DNA of 64,000 nt from Antarcticibacterium arcticum. GTDB taxonomy: Bacteria > Bacteroidota > Bacteroidia > Flavobacteriales > Flavobacteriaceae. Below the pieces are notes generated by a model that saw nothing but the letters and a program-made list of their open reading frames with translations, searched no databases and was not told where the DNA came from. The number at the start of each line of letters is the position of its first letter. Positions within the stretch are counted from its first letter, which is position 1. Positions 25,269 to 34,000 of the stretch are shown in pieces. The translations under genes and the position numbers were made by a program. Location: contig NZ_CP042476.1 in NCBI RefSeq assembly GCF_007993795.1, forward strand, positions 3,162,001 to 3,226,000, given 5' to 3'.

Positions 25269-26384
25269 TTGATCCAGCTGCACGACTTAAAGTTCGAACC
25301 ATTTATTTCTGAAGAAAAAATAACCGCTTCCATTGATAGAATGGCGCGGGAAATTAACAGGGATTTTAAAGACAAAAATCCCGTTTTCCTGGGTGTTCTA
25401 AATGGGGCATTTATGGTAGCTTCTGAAATTATTAAAAGATTCGAAGATAATTGTGAAGTAACTTTTGTTAAACTTGGGTCGTATGAAGGTACTTCAACCT
25501 CCGGAAATGTGGAAACCCTTATTGGTTTGAGCCATAGCCTAGAAGGGAGGGAGGTAATTGTGATCGAGGATATAGTAGATACCGGAAATACACTGGCTGC
25601 AATAGACAGGATATTGAAAAGCAAAAAAGTGGCGGGTTATAAGATTGCTACACTTTTCTTTAAACCAGAAGCCTATAAAAAGGATTATAAGATCGATTAT
25701 ACAGGAATGGAGATTCCCAATGATTTTATTGTGGGATATGGTTTGGATTATGATGGACTTGGACGTAACCTCACTCAAATTTATAAACTTAAACAAGAGC
25801 GCATGACGAATTTGGTATTGTTTGGCCCTCCCGGTGCGGGAAAGGGAACCCAGGCAACGGTTTTAAAGGAAAAATATCAATTGGTACATATTTCAACCGG
25901 AGATGTTTTCAGGTACAATATAAAAAATGCAACTGAACTGGGGCGCAATGCAAAATCTTTTATGGATAAAGGTCACCTGGTGCCGGACGATGTAACTATA
26001 AGCATGCTCGAAGCTGAAGTGGATAAAAATCCGGAGGCTAAAGGTTTTATTTTTGACGGTTTTCCACGAACTGCTGCCCAGGCAGAAGCTTTGGCAGATC
26101 TTATGTCTAAAAAGAATACCGAAGTTTCAGCTATGATAGCATTGGAAGTTGATGATGAGGTTCTGGTAGAGCGGCTTTTGGGAAGGGGTAAAACTTCCGG
26201 TCGGGCTGATGATGCTGATGAGTCTATTATTAGAAACAGGATAAAAGTTTATTATGAAGAGACTGCTATTTTAAAACAATATTACCTGAAAGAGGATAAG
26301 TATTATGGAGTAAATGGAGTAGGCAGTGTAGAAGAAATTACGCAACGTATTAGTGAAGTGATTGATAATTTGCAGGGGAAATAA
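25269..26384 (+). CDS. Fused hypoxanthine phosphoribosyltransferase-adenylate kinase
   Basis: 371 residues. Residues 1-176 are a phosphoribosyltransferase of the HPRT type, with the PRPP motif VIEDIVDTGNTLA (98-110) and the late VGYGLDYDGLGRN segment. Residues 179-371 are a complete adenylate kinase: P-loop GPPGAGKGT (186-194), STGDVFR, FDGFPRT and a short LID without the zinc insertion. No stop separates them; the join is KLKQERMTNLVLFG, and Met179 (ATG 25803) would be the normal start of free Adk. The first part salvages hypoxanthine or guanine to nucleotides, and the second balances AMP, ADP and ATP. The only N-terminal start is TTG at 25269 within ACATTGATC; dropping one T would give ATG. 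Adk is essential, so the gene must be functional. Confidence 0.88.
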   Translation: MIQLHDLKFEPFISEEKITASIDRMAREINRDFKDKNPVFLGVLNGAFMVASEIIKRFEDNCEVTFVKLGSYEGTSTSGNVETLIGLSHSLEGREVIVIEDIVDTGNTLAAIDRILKSKKVAGYKIATLFFKPEAYKKDYKIDYTGMEIPNDFIVGYGLDYDGLGRNLTQIYKLKQERMTNLVLFGPPGAGKGTQATVLKEKYQLVHISTGDVFRYNIKNATELGRNAKSFMDKGHLVPDDVTISMLEAEVDKNPEAKGFIFDGFPRTAAQAEALADLMSKKNTEVSAMIALEVDDEVLVERLLGRGKTSGRADDADESIIRNRIKVYYEETAILKQYYLKEDKYYGVNGVGSVEEITQRISEVIDNLQGK

Positions 26385-26458
26385 ACTCTGTAAAAACTTA
26401 ACAAATTATACTAAATATTTAAACAGAAACTGCTTTTAATGCAGGTAAATAAGGGAAA

Positions 26459-27457
26459 ATGACTGAAGGGAATTTTGTTGATTATGTAAAAATACATGTG
26501 GCTTCCGGAAAAGGAGGGCAGGGATCGGCACATTTGCGTCGCGAAAAATATGTGGCCAAAGGCGGACCCGATGGGGGAGATGGAGGACGTGGAGGTCATG
26601 TTATTTTAAAAGGAAATAAAAATCTCTGGACCCTGTTTCATTTAAAATTTAAACGGCACGTGCGCGCTGAGCATGGAGAGCACGGAAGTAAGCAAACCAG
26701 TACGGGAGCTGATGGGGCCGATCAATATATTGAAGTGCCATTGGGAACCGTGATAAGAGATACTGAGACCCAGGAGATCCTTCATGAGATCACAGAGGAT
26801 GGACAGGAAATAATAGTTGCCAAAGGTGGAAAAGGGGGGCAGGGTAATGCCCATTTTAAAACTGCCACTAATCAAACCCCCAGATATGCGCAACCCGGGA
26901 TGGAAGGGGAGGAGATAGATATTACCCTGGAACTAAAGATACTTGCAGATGTAGGTTTGGTTGGTTTTCCAAATGCCGGTAAATCTACCTTGCTTTCAGT
27001 AATAACGGCTGCGAAGCCCAAGATTGCCGATTATGAATTTACTACCCTGAAGCCAAATTTAGGTATTGTGGAATACCGCGATTACCAAACTTTTGTAGTT
27101 GCAGATATTCCGGGAATAATCGAGGGTGCAGCAGAAGGAAAAGGGATAGGTCATCGCTTTTTAAGACATATTGAACGGAACTCTACATTGTTGTTTTTGA
27201 TTCCTGCAGATGCACCGGATATCACTAAACAGTACGAGATCCTGTTGGATGAATTAAGACGTTATAATCCGGAAATGCTGGACAAAGACCGTTTGGTAGC
27301 CATTTCTAAAAGCGATATGCTTGATGAGGAGTTAAAAGCTGAGCTTAAGGAGGAATTGGATAACAAACTAAAAGCCCCTTATATGTTTATTTCAGCGGTT
27401 GCCCAGCAGGGATTAACACAACTTAAGGATAAACTTTGGGAAATGCTCAATAGGTAA
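26459..27457 (+). CDS. obgE: GTPase Obg/CgtA
   Basis: 332 residues. The glycine-rich Obg fold covers 1-157 (SGKGGQGSAHLRREK, GGPDGGDGGRGG, KGGKGGQGN) and the GTPase domain 158-332 has G1 GFPNAGKS (169-176), G3 DIPG and SKSD. The variable C-terminal OCT domain is absent, as in many Bacteroidota. Obg proteins act in 50S ribosome assembly and stress control. Its start at ATG 26459 follows adk by 74 bases. Confidence 0.96.
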   Translation: MTEGNFVDYVKIHVASGKGGQGSAHLRREKYVAKGGPDGGDGGRGGHVILKGNKNLWTLFHLKFKRHVRAEHGEHGSKQTSTGADGADQYIEVPLGTVIRDTETQEILHEITEDGQEIIVAKGGKGGQGNAHFKTATNQTPRYAQPGMEGEEIDITLELKILADVGLVGFPNAGKSTLLSVITAAKPKIADYEFTTLKPNLGIVEYRDYQTFVVADIPGIIEGAAEGKGIGHRFLRHIERNSTLLFLIPADAPDITKQYEILLDELRRYNPEMLDKDRLVAISKSDMLDEELKAELKEELDNKLKAPYMFISAVAQQGLTQLKDKLWEMLNR

Positions 27458-27491
27458 GCTGTTTAAATCTTGTTAATCAGCAAAGCCCTGG

Positions 27492-27524
27492 GATGATTTT
27501 TGTGTAACTTTAATAAAAATCATC
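27492..27524. repeat. Inverted repeat just upstream of the DUF4136 lipoprotein gene
   Basis: Arms GATGATTTTT (27492-27501) and AAAAATCATC (27515-27524) pair perfectly around 13 bases and end two bases before the ATG. The left arm overlaps a -7-like GATTTTTG. It could be an operator, or a 5' hairpin if transcription starts earlier. Confidence 0.5.
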
Positions 27525-27526
27525 TT

Positions 27527-28048
27527 ATGAAATTTCCAAAATATATCATTGGATTATTCTTAGCGGTCTCATGTAATACCCCCCAGGCGGTTTATGATTA
27601 TGACGAAAAGGTAAATTTTACCACTTTAAATACATATCAGATCTATCCGGATCTGGCGACCAATCTTAACCAACTGGACGATCAAAGGATCATTTCCATT
27701 CTTAATGAGAAATTGGCTCAAAAAGGGCTAAGGACTTCAGAGACTCCGCAGATCTATGTGAACTTTTATTCATCTATCTATGAAACTCCCAACCGCAACA
27801 CCTTAGGGGTGGGAGTAGGAGGTAGTGGGCGAAATGTTGGAGTAGGAGTTTCCGGCGGAATTCCTTTAGGAGGTGCCGATACTTACCTGAGATTAACACT
27901 GGATTTTATTGATGTAAAAAATGATGCCCTTATCTGGCAGGCAGAAGTTGAAGGTCTTTTTAATAATTCTTCTACTCCTCAAAAAAGAGAGGAAAGCCTG
28001 CGGGTAATGATAGAAAAGGCGCTTAAAGGATATCCTCCTAAAAAGTAA
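27527..28048 (+). CDS. DUF4136-type lipoprotein
   Basis: 173 residues from the ATG at 27527; the frame opens nine codons earlier with TTG, but only the ATG gives a proper signal peptide. Lipobox LAVSC (Cys16) marks an outer-membrane-directed lipoprotein. The body resembles DUF4136 proteins: YDYDEKVNFTTLNTYQIYP, a middle glycine-rich insert (GVGVGGSGRNVGVGVSGG) and TYLRLTLDFIDVKNDALIWQAEVEG. The function of the family is unknown. Confidence 0.75.
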   Translation: MKFPKYIIGLFLAVSCNTPQAVYDYDEKVNFTTLNTYQIYPDLATNLNQLDDQRIISILNEKLAQKGLRTSETPQIYVNFYSSIYETPNRNTLGVGVGGSGRNVGVGVSGGIPLGGADTYLRLTLDFIDVKNDALIWQAEVEGLFNNSSTPQKREESLRVMIEKALKGYPPKK

Positions 28049-28354
28049 ATATTTCAACGTATAACATCTCAGTATCTTCCGGGCTCAGGTAAAAAATTAC
28101 CCTGCTTTTAGGTGGTCATTCAGGGCCGGTTAAAGCTTTTGATTAAAAGTTTAATGCAGTCCCCCGCTTTATTATCAAAGGTTATATAAGGTTGTTATGA
28201 AACGCATACACCTCCAGGGCTAAATACTCGACTAAATTTATCATTAGAGGAAAAACAATGTTTTATATTTTCCAGGTAGTCCCGGTAATTCTTTATTAAT
28301 ACTGGCCATTTTCATTCCTAATCTCTTATTCCTTTTTACGTGTCTATTAAAATC
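28049..28354. other. Intergenic region without recognised content
   Basis: The 306 bases between the lipoprotein gene and the terminator hold no frame longer than a few dozen codons and no similarity I recognise. Both flanking genes point into it, so no promoter is needed here. It may be decayed sequence, but no former gene can be named. Confidence 0.5.
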
Positions 28355-28384
28355 AAAAAAGCCCCGGTTTCCCGGGGCTTTTTC
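28355..28384. terminator. Bidirectional terminator between convergent genes
   Basis: Stem GCCCCGG/CCGGGGC (28361-28367 and 28372-28378) with an A run before and a T run after, which extend the stem and serve both strands. It lies 27 bases beyond the stop of the OmpA-family gene on the minus strand. Confidence 0.88.
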
Positions 28385-28410
28385 TTTGGTTGGTTAGTTA
28401 GTTGCAAACC

Positions 28411-30030
28411 TTAATTCATTATTGTGAACTCACTACGTCTGTTCTTGGCGTATTGCGCGCTGGTACAGCCTGTAGGTCGTGTACAATCATTTAATGGCAT
28501 TGATTCACCAAATCCTTTAGAGGTTAAACGATCTCTTTCTATTCCCTGGCTTACAAGGTATTCAAGAGTCGCTGCTGCACGCCTTTCTGAAAGAGCCATG
28601 TTGTAGCTGTCCGTTCCTCTGGCATCTGCGTGAGATCCTATTTCAATCTCAAGAGTTGGGTATTTCTTCATAATGTCTACCACTTTATTAAGAGTAACTT
28701 TAGACTCTTCTTTAATGGTAGATTTATCAAAGTCGAAATAAATATTTCCAACATCTCTCAATTGCTGTCTTCCGGTTTCGGTATTGGTTTCTCTTTCCTC
28801 AATTGCAACAACTGGAGGAGTGTAATCTTCTCTTGAGAAGCTGTATAAATTATCTGTACCTCTTCTGTTGGAAGCAAACCATCCTTCATTTTGACCTTCA
28901 CGAATTACAAAAGCGAAATCATCATTGGCACTGTTAATTGAAGTTCCAAGGTTTTTTACTTCTGAAAAATTCCCTTCGGTGCTGTAGATATCAAGATTTC
29001 CAAATCCCTGGTGTCCATCTGAAGAAAAGTATAAAACGTTCTCTTCACTAATAAAAGGGAATTGTTCTCTGTGAGCAGTATTCACCCCAGGACCAAGGTT
29101 TCTTGGAGTACCATATGTACCATCTTCATTAATGTCTACTACATACAAGTCAAAAGATCCTAATGAACCCGGCATATCACTCGCAAAGTATAACTGTTTC
29201 CCATCTGCACTCAGGCTTGGGTGTTCAGTTGAATACTCATCACTTGTAAAAGGCAGTGCCTCAATATTTGTCCAGTTACCATCTACGTTTTGAGCACGGT
29301 AAATTCTAATGTGTGCTACCCTCTCGTCATCCTCATTTTTCACTCTTTTATCATTGGTACGATCAAAATACATTGTCATTCCGTCCTGGCTAAAAGTAGC
29401 TGAACTCTCGTGAGTGTCTGTATTGATCGCTCCGGGAAAAAGAACGATGTTTGATAACTGTCCGTCATCATCCACGTCTGCAGTGTAAAGATCCAGCATT
29501 GGCTTTTTGTTCCATGGATAAATAGGTCTTTCCATATTCCTTGTTGAGGAAAAAGTAACCTTATCTCCATAATAACCAATTCCAAAATCAGCGGCCGCTG
29601 CATTGTTCATTACCTGATTAGTGGTATAAACATGAGATACAGTTGTGTCCATTTCCTTGCGGAACTCTTCGAAATTAAAGTCCTCTCCGTGATATTCACT
29701 GAAGTACTTATCTGCTTCTGTAGGATTGTTGGCTCCCATTAAAGCATGTGCATACCTGAATTTGTACTGAGGTTCAACTTCTGCAGCATGTCTAAGAAAA
29801 AGTACCTGGTAAACCTCGGCAGCATTTTCCATTTGATTGGTATAGAAATATGCGTCACCTAAATTCTGAAGCACTTTCTTGTCCTTGTTTGATACTTTCT
29901 CATAAGCATCGGCAGCATCGATATATGCTCTCTGAGCAAAAAACCGGTCACCTTTTTTAATTTCAGAGCTTTGTGCAAACCCTGAAAAACTTATAAGGAT
30001 TATTAAAATTGTACTATATAAATTTTTCAT
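28411..30030 (-). CDS. OmpA-family protein with TPR and PD40-like repeats
   Basis: 539 residues from ATG 30030 (MKNLYSTIL); a longer frame to 30171 runs into the upstream gene and lacks a signal peptide. After the signal peptide come TPR-like helices (about 25-140), then PD40/WD40-like propeller repeats (HESSATFSQDGMTMYFD, STEHPSLSADGKQLYFASD, REQFPFISEENVLYFSSD), then a C-terminal OmpA peptidoglycan-binding domain (IYFDFDKSTIKEES, SHADARGTDSYN, NRRSEFTI). This architecture is that of OmpA/PorE-type partners of T9SS adhesins. It is the third gene of the adhesin operon, 13 bases after the PorP/SprF gene. It likely anchors the machinery to peptidoglycan. Confidence 0.9.
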   Translation of the reverse strand: MKNLYSTILIILISFSGFAQSSEIKKGDRFFAQRAYIDAADAYEKVSNKDKKVLQNLGDAYFYTNQMENAAEVYQVLFLRHAAEVEPQYKFRYAHALMGANNPTEADKYFSEYHGEDFNFEEFRKEMDTTVSHVYTTNQVMNNAAAADFGIGYYGDKVTFSSTRNMERPIYPWNKKPMLDLYTADVDDDGQLSNIVLFPGAINTDTHESSATFSQDGMTMYFDRTNDKRVKNEDDERVAHIRIYRAQNVDGNWTNIEALPFTSDEYSTEHPSLSADGKQLYFASDMPGSLGSFDLYVVDINEDGTYGTPRNLGPGVNTAHREQFPFISEENVLYFSSDGHQGFGNLDIYSTEGNFSEVKNLGTSINSANDDFAFVIREGQNEGWFASNRRGTDNLYSFSREDYTPPVVAIEERETNTETGRQQLRDVGNIYFDFDKSTIKEESKVTLNKVVDIMKKYPTLEIEIGSHADARGTDSYNMALSERRAAATLEYLVSQGIERDRLTSKGFGESMPLNDCTRPTGCTSAQYAKNRRSEFTIMN

Positions 30031-30043
30031 ATTGTCTCTGGTT

Positions 30044-30985
30044 TTAGAAGAATCTTGGTGATTTGTCATATCCTTTAGATAATCCGAACAAGTCCAGATC
30101 AAATAACAAAAGGAATTCGTGTGTACCATCATTATAGTTACTAAGATTGGAAGTAGTATAATCATAGGCATAACCCACTCTTAATCCCGGAGTCACGGCG
30201 AAATTCACCAATCCGGTTACCGAGTCTCCAAATCTATAACCCACACCAGCTTCAAGCCTGTTAAACATTAATACATTGGCAGTAATGTCAACAGATAGAG
30301 GAGCTCCCTGAACACCTCTTGCCATAAAGGCCGGTTTCAGTTTAAAATCAGGATTTAGATCAAATACATAACCACCGGTAAGGAAGTAATGGATATTTTC
30401 TTCACCAAGTCCTCTTAAACCCTGCTCATTTTCTAAATGTTTCGCAGTAAAAAGGTTAGGAGCGGAAAGACCTAAATAATGATTATCACCAAACCAGAAT
30501 GCACCAACTCCAAACACAGGGAAAACTTCGCTTATGTTTTGGAATGCCGGGTCATTAGGCTGGTTTGTTTCCAGCCTGGTTAAATCCCCGTCAAAAGTTG
30601 TTAGTCCACCTTTTACACCAAAAGATAACTTGTTGTTATTCTCATCCAATGGAAGCACGTAGGCGAAATCGGCCGTGATATTATTTTCTTTAATAATATC
30701 ACCAATTTCATCGTGAACAATAGATAAACCAACTTCAACACGTTCGCTTAGGGGTGTGTGGGCGAAGAAACTGGCGGTTTTTGGAGCACCGTCAATTCCT
30801 ACCCATTGAGATCTGTAAATACCACCCAGGTTAAGCATACCGGGATTATCGGTCGCATAAGCGGGGTTGATTACACTCATATTATACATATACTGAGTGT
30901 AAAGAGGGTCTTGTTGGGACATACCTTTAATAGAGAAAAGGATAATGCCTGTAAAGATTAGATATTTTATTATTGTGTTTTTCAT
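30044..30985 (-). CDS. PorP/SprF-family type IX secretion membrane protein
   Basis: 313 residues with a signal peptide (ending near GMSQQ). QQDPLYTQYMYNMSVINPAYA is the PorP/SprF family hallmark, and the remainder is an outer-membrane beta-barrel. SprF-like proteins are needed for export or surface attachment of the particular type-B CTD adhesin encoded next to them. It lies 23 bases downstream of the large adhesin gene and is followed by the OmpA-family gene. Confidence 0.92.
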   Translation of the reverse strand: MKNTIIKYLIFTGIILFSIKGMSQQDPLYTQYMYNMSVINPAYATDNPGMLNLGGIYRSQWVGIDGAPKTASFFAHTPLSERVEVGLSIVHDEIGDIIKENNITADFAYVLPLDENNNKLSFGVKGGLTTFDGDLTRLETNQPNDPAFQNISEVFPVFGVGAFWFGDNHYLGLSAPNLFTAKHLENEQGLRGLGEENIHYFLTGGYVFDLNPDFKLKPAFMARGVQGAPLSVDITANVLMFNRLEAGVGYRFGDSVTGLVNFAVTPGLRVGYAYDYTTSNLSNYNDGTHEFLLLFDLDLFGLSKGYDKSPRFF

Positions 30986-31008
30986 TTCTTTCTATGTTTA
31001 TCCTTTAA

Positions 31009-34000
31009 TTATCTACTTAAGTAAAGTTTACCCTGAACAGGGGACGTTTGTCCATCGTTGTAATTCAAGATGTAGAAGTAAACACCTGCAGGTAAAACTT
31101 TGTCACCTAAAGTTGTAGACTGGTTCGAAACACCATCCCAATCTGGAGTTCTTGCATTTCCTTTGAACACTACATTACCCCATCTGTTAAAGATCTCGAT
31201 AGTATAGTTAGGATAATCTTCAGCAATATCCGGGATTACGAAACGGTCGTTGATATTATCTCCGTTTGGAGAGAACCCTTCAGGAATTCCGCAGAAACCA
31301 ACTTCAACTGCAATAAGACGTCTCTCTGAGCTTTCACAACCTGTAGTGTTGGTTGCAGTCGCATAATAATTAACGCCGTTTTGAAGAGCTGTGGAGGTCG
31401 CAAGTGCAGTTCCACCTGTAGCAGAAGAATAAATTCTAATGCCATCACCATTAAGGTTATCTATAAGATCCTGAACAGTTGGATTGTCGTTTCTACAAAA
31501 CTCGTTTCCTTCCGGCTGAATGGTTGGAGAAACAGAATCGTTAATGGTAACAGTTACCATTACAGCATCTGAAGTTTCACATACAGAATCCCCGGTTGAA
31601 GAAACCACATAATAAACAGCTCCGTCCAGTAGGATTGTTGTAGGATCAGCTTCAGTTTCAAGATCTGCATCAAGATACCAAATCAGACCTTCACCAGTTG
31701 CAACCAGGTCAGCTACCGTAGCGTCATCAACTTCACAGAAAGCCTGTGCAGCATCAGCTACCGGTGCGGTCGCGGTTGTTTCAAGTACAGTAATTGTAAT
31801 AGTTGCGCTATCAGTTCCTATTGCACAATCAGCAGCTCCATCAACAGTATAGGTAATAACAAATTCACCTAAACCTGCATTGGAAGGATTAAACACTCCA
31901 TTTGCATAAGGAGCACTAAAAGATCCTGTCATTAAGGCATCATCACCTAGTAAAGTGTTAAGCTGAATGTTCTCGTTTTGGTCAAGACAATAAGTAACAG
32001 TTACGTCACCACCTGCATTTGCCGGTGCCGGAGCAACAACATTAATGGTAAAGGTAGCAGTAAAGTTACCGGTTGAACAAACAGACTCATCATCTTCAAC
32101 TTCATAAGTAATCTCAGTTTCACCTAATTCTGCATTAGAAGGATCAAACATTCCATCGGTTAATCCACTAAATGTTCCATTGGTAGATGCAAATGCACTT
32201 AGGTAATCAAATAAGTTAACCGGTCCTTCTGTAGCACAGAAAGTAAGGTTCATATCAGCTCCTGCGTCATTAGCCTCAAGAACAGTTATAGTAAGAACGG
32301 CAGAATCTGCACAGTCTCCCTCACCCAAAGTATAGATTGTAGTAAAGTCACCATAGTTGCTTACCATGTTATACTGATTTATCAAGGCATTTATGCTAGG
32401 CTCAAATGTTCCGTTTGTTGAAACACCTTCATCTAATAATCCTAAGAAAAGGTTTCTTACACCATTGGTGCTAAGGTTCCTCACGTCAGAATTACAAACT
32501 TCTCTGGAATTATCTGCTCCTGCATCAAAACTGCTTTCTGAAACTGTTACTGTAAATTCAGTGGAAGCAGTTCCGGTTAAACAAGTTGTTGGGTCCTCTT
32601 CGCTTACTGTATAAGTAATCGTGAAAACACCTTCTGCCGAAACATCCAATAATCCGTTCTCAAGTTCACCATCTTCTGTAGAAAAAGTTCCACCCCGAGT
32701 GTTATCGTCAGTAAGCCTGTCAAAAAGGTTGATATTACCTTCGGCAAGACATACATCAATATTCGTAATTTCACCGGTCGTAGCTTCTTCCTCAGCAACT
32801 ATCCTTGCGGTTAACTGAACTGTTGTAACACAATTTCCGACAGTAACAGAATAGGTAGTAGTGAAATCACCTAAACCATCAGCATCATTTTGGTACATCT
32901 GTGCAATTTGCGCAGGAGTTGGATTTAAAGTTCCATTTGTTGGTACTCCCGCAGGAAGTAATGCCACAAAGAATTTTCTTATTTCATCGTTACTTGGGAA
33001 AGTTGCCTGAACATCAGATTCACATACAATTCCTGGAGCCGGATTCTCTAAAGTGATCCCATCAGTTACTGTTATTGTGAATTGCGTACTCGCTGTTCCT
33101 TCCACACAGGCATCACCTTGATCTTCAGACACAGTATAAGTTACTGTGAATTCTCCCATTTGAGAAACATCAAATAGACCATCTACTATTTCACCATCCT
33201 CATCAGAGAAAATTCCTCCAGAAGTATTAGCATCGGTTAGGCGGTCATATAAATTGATAGTTCCATCTGCAGAACAAACCTGGAAATCTTCAATTTCTCC
33301 TGTAGTCGCTTCTGTAACATCATTAATAGTTAAAGAGATCAATACTGAATCCTCACCACATTCATTTGAAACGCTATAAGTAGTTTCAAAAGTTTGAGAA
33401 GGAGTAGGATTGTTTAAATAAGCGGCAATTTGACCGGCTATAACATTTAAGGCCGGTGAAAATTCTCCATCAAGATCTTCAATTCCATTTTCAGTAAGAG
33501 CATCATTGAAAAGGTCCATTGCGGCCTGAGGATTTGTAAGCATCGCCTCAACATCAGTGATACACATTTCCATTACGATTGGCTCTCCTAATTCAACTGA
33601 ACCTTCTACAGTAATGGTAAAAGTTGTGGAATCTGTACTTCCTTCGATTACGCAATTTGCGCTGTCATCAACATTATAAGTAATTTCATATGATCCAGGT
33701 CCAATAGAAGGATCAAAATTTCCATCAGCATCTACACCTTCACCGCTAAAAGTTCCACCAGTTGTGGCATCATCACTTAAACGGTCTGCTAAAACTATAA
33801 GTTCTTCACTATCGCAATCAACTGTGAAATCTTCTATAGTTCCGGCGTTGGCTTCTTCAGCAGCAACAATTCTCACTGTTAGTTCTACAGATGTTTGGCA
33901 ATCTCCATCACCAAAAGTATAGGTAGTGGTAAAATCTCCGAGACCATCTTCATCGGCCTGGTATTCTTGTACCAGTTGTGAGGCAGTTGGATCAAGTGTT

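Noticed and set aside
28049..28354. Remnant of a gene between the DUF4136 lipoprotein and the terminator
   Set aside because: No frame gave a recognisable protein fragment.
30031..30171. Upstream extension of the OmpA-family protein
   Set aside because: It overlaps the PorP/SprF gene and would bury the signal peptide; ATG 30030 is the proper start.
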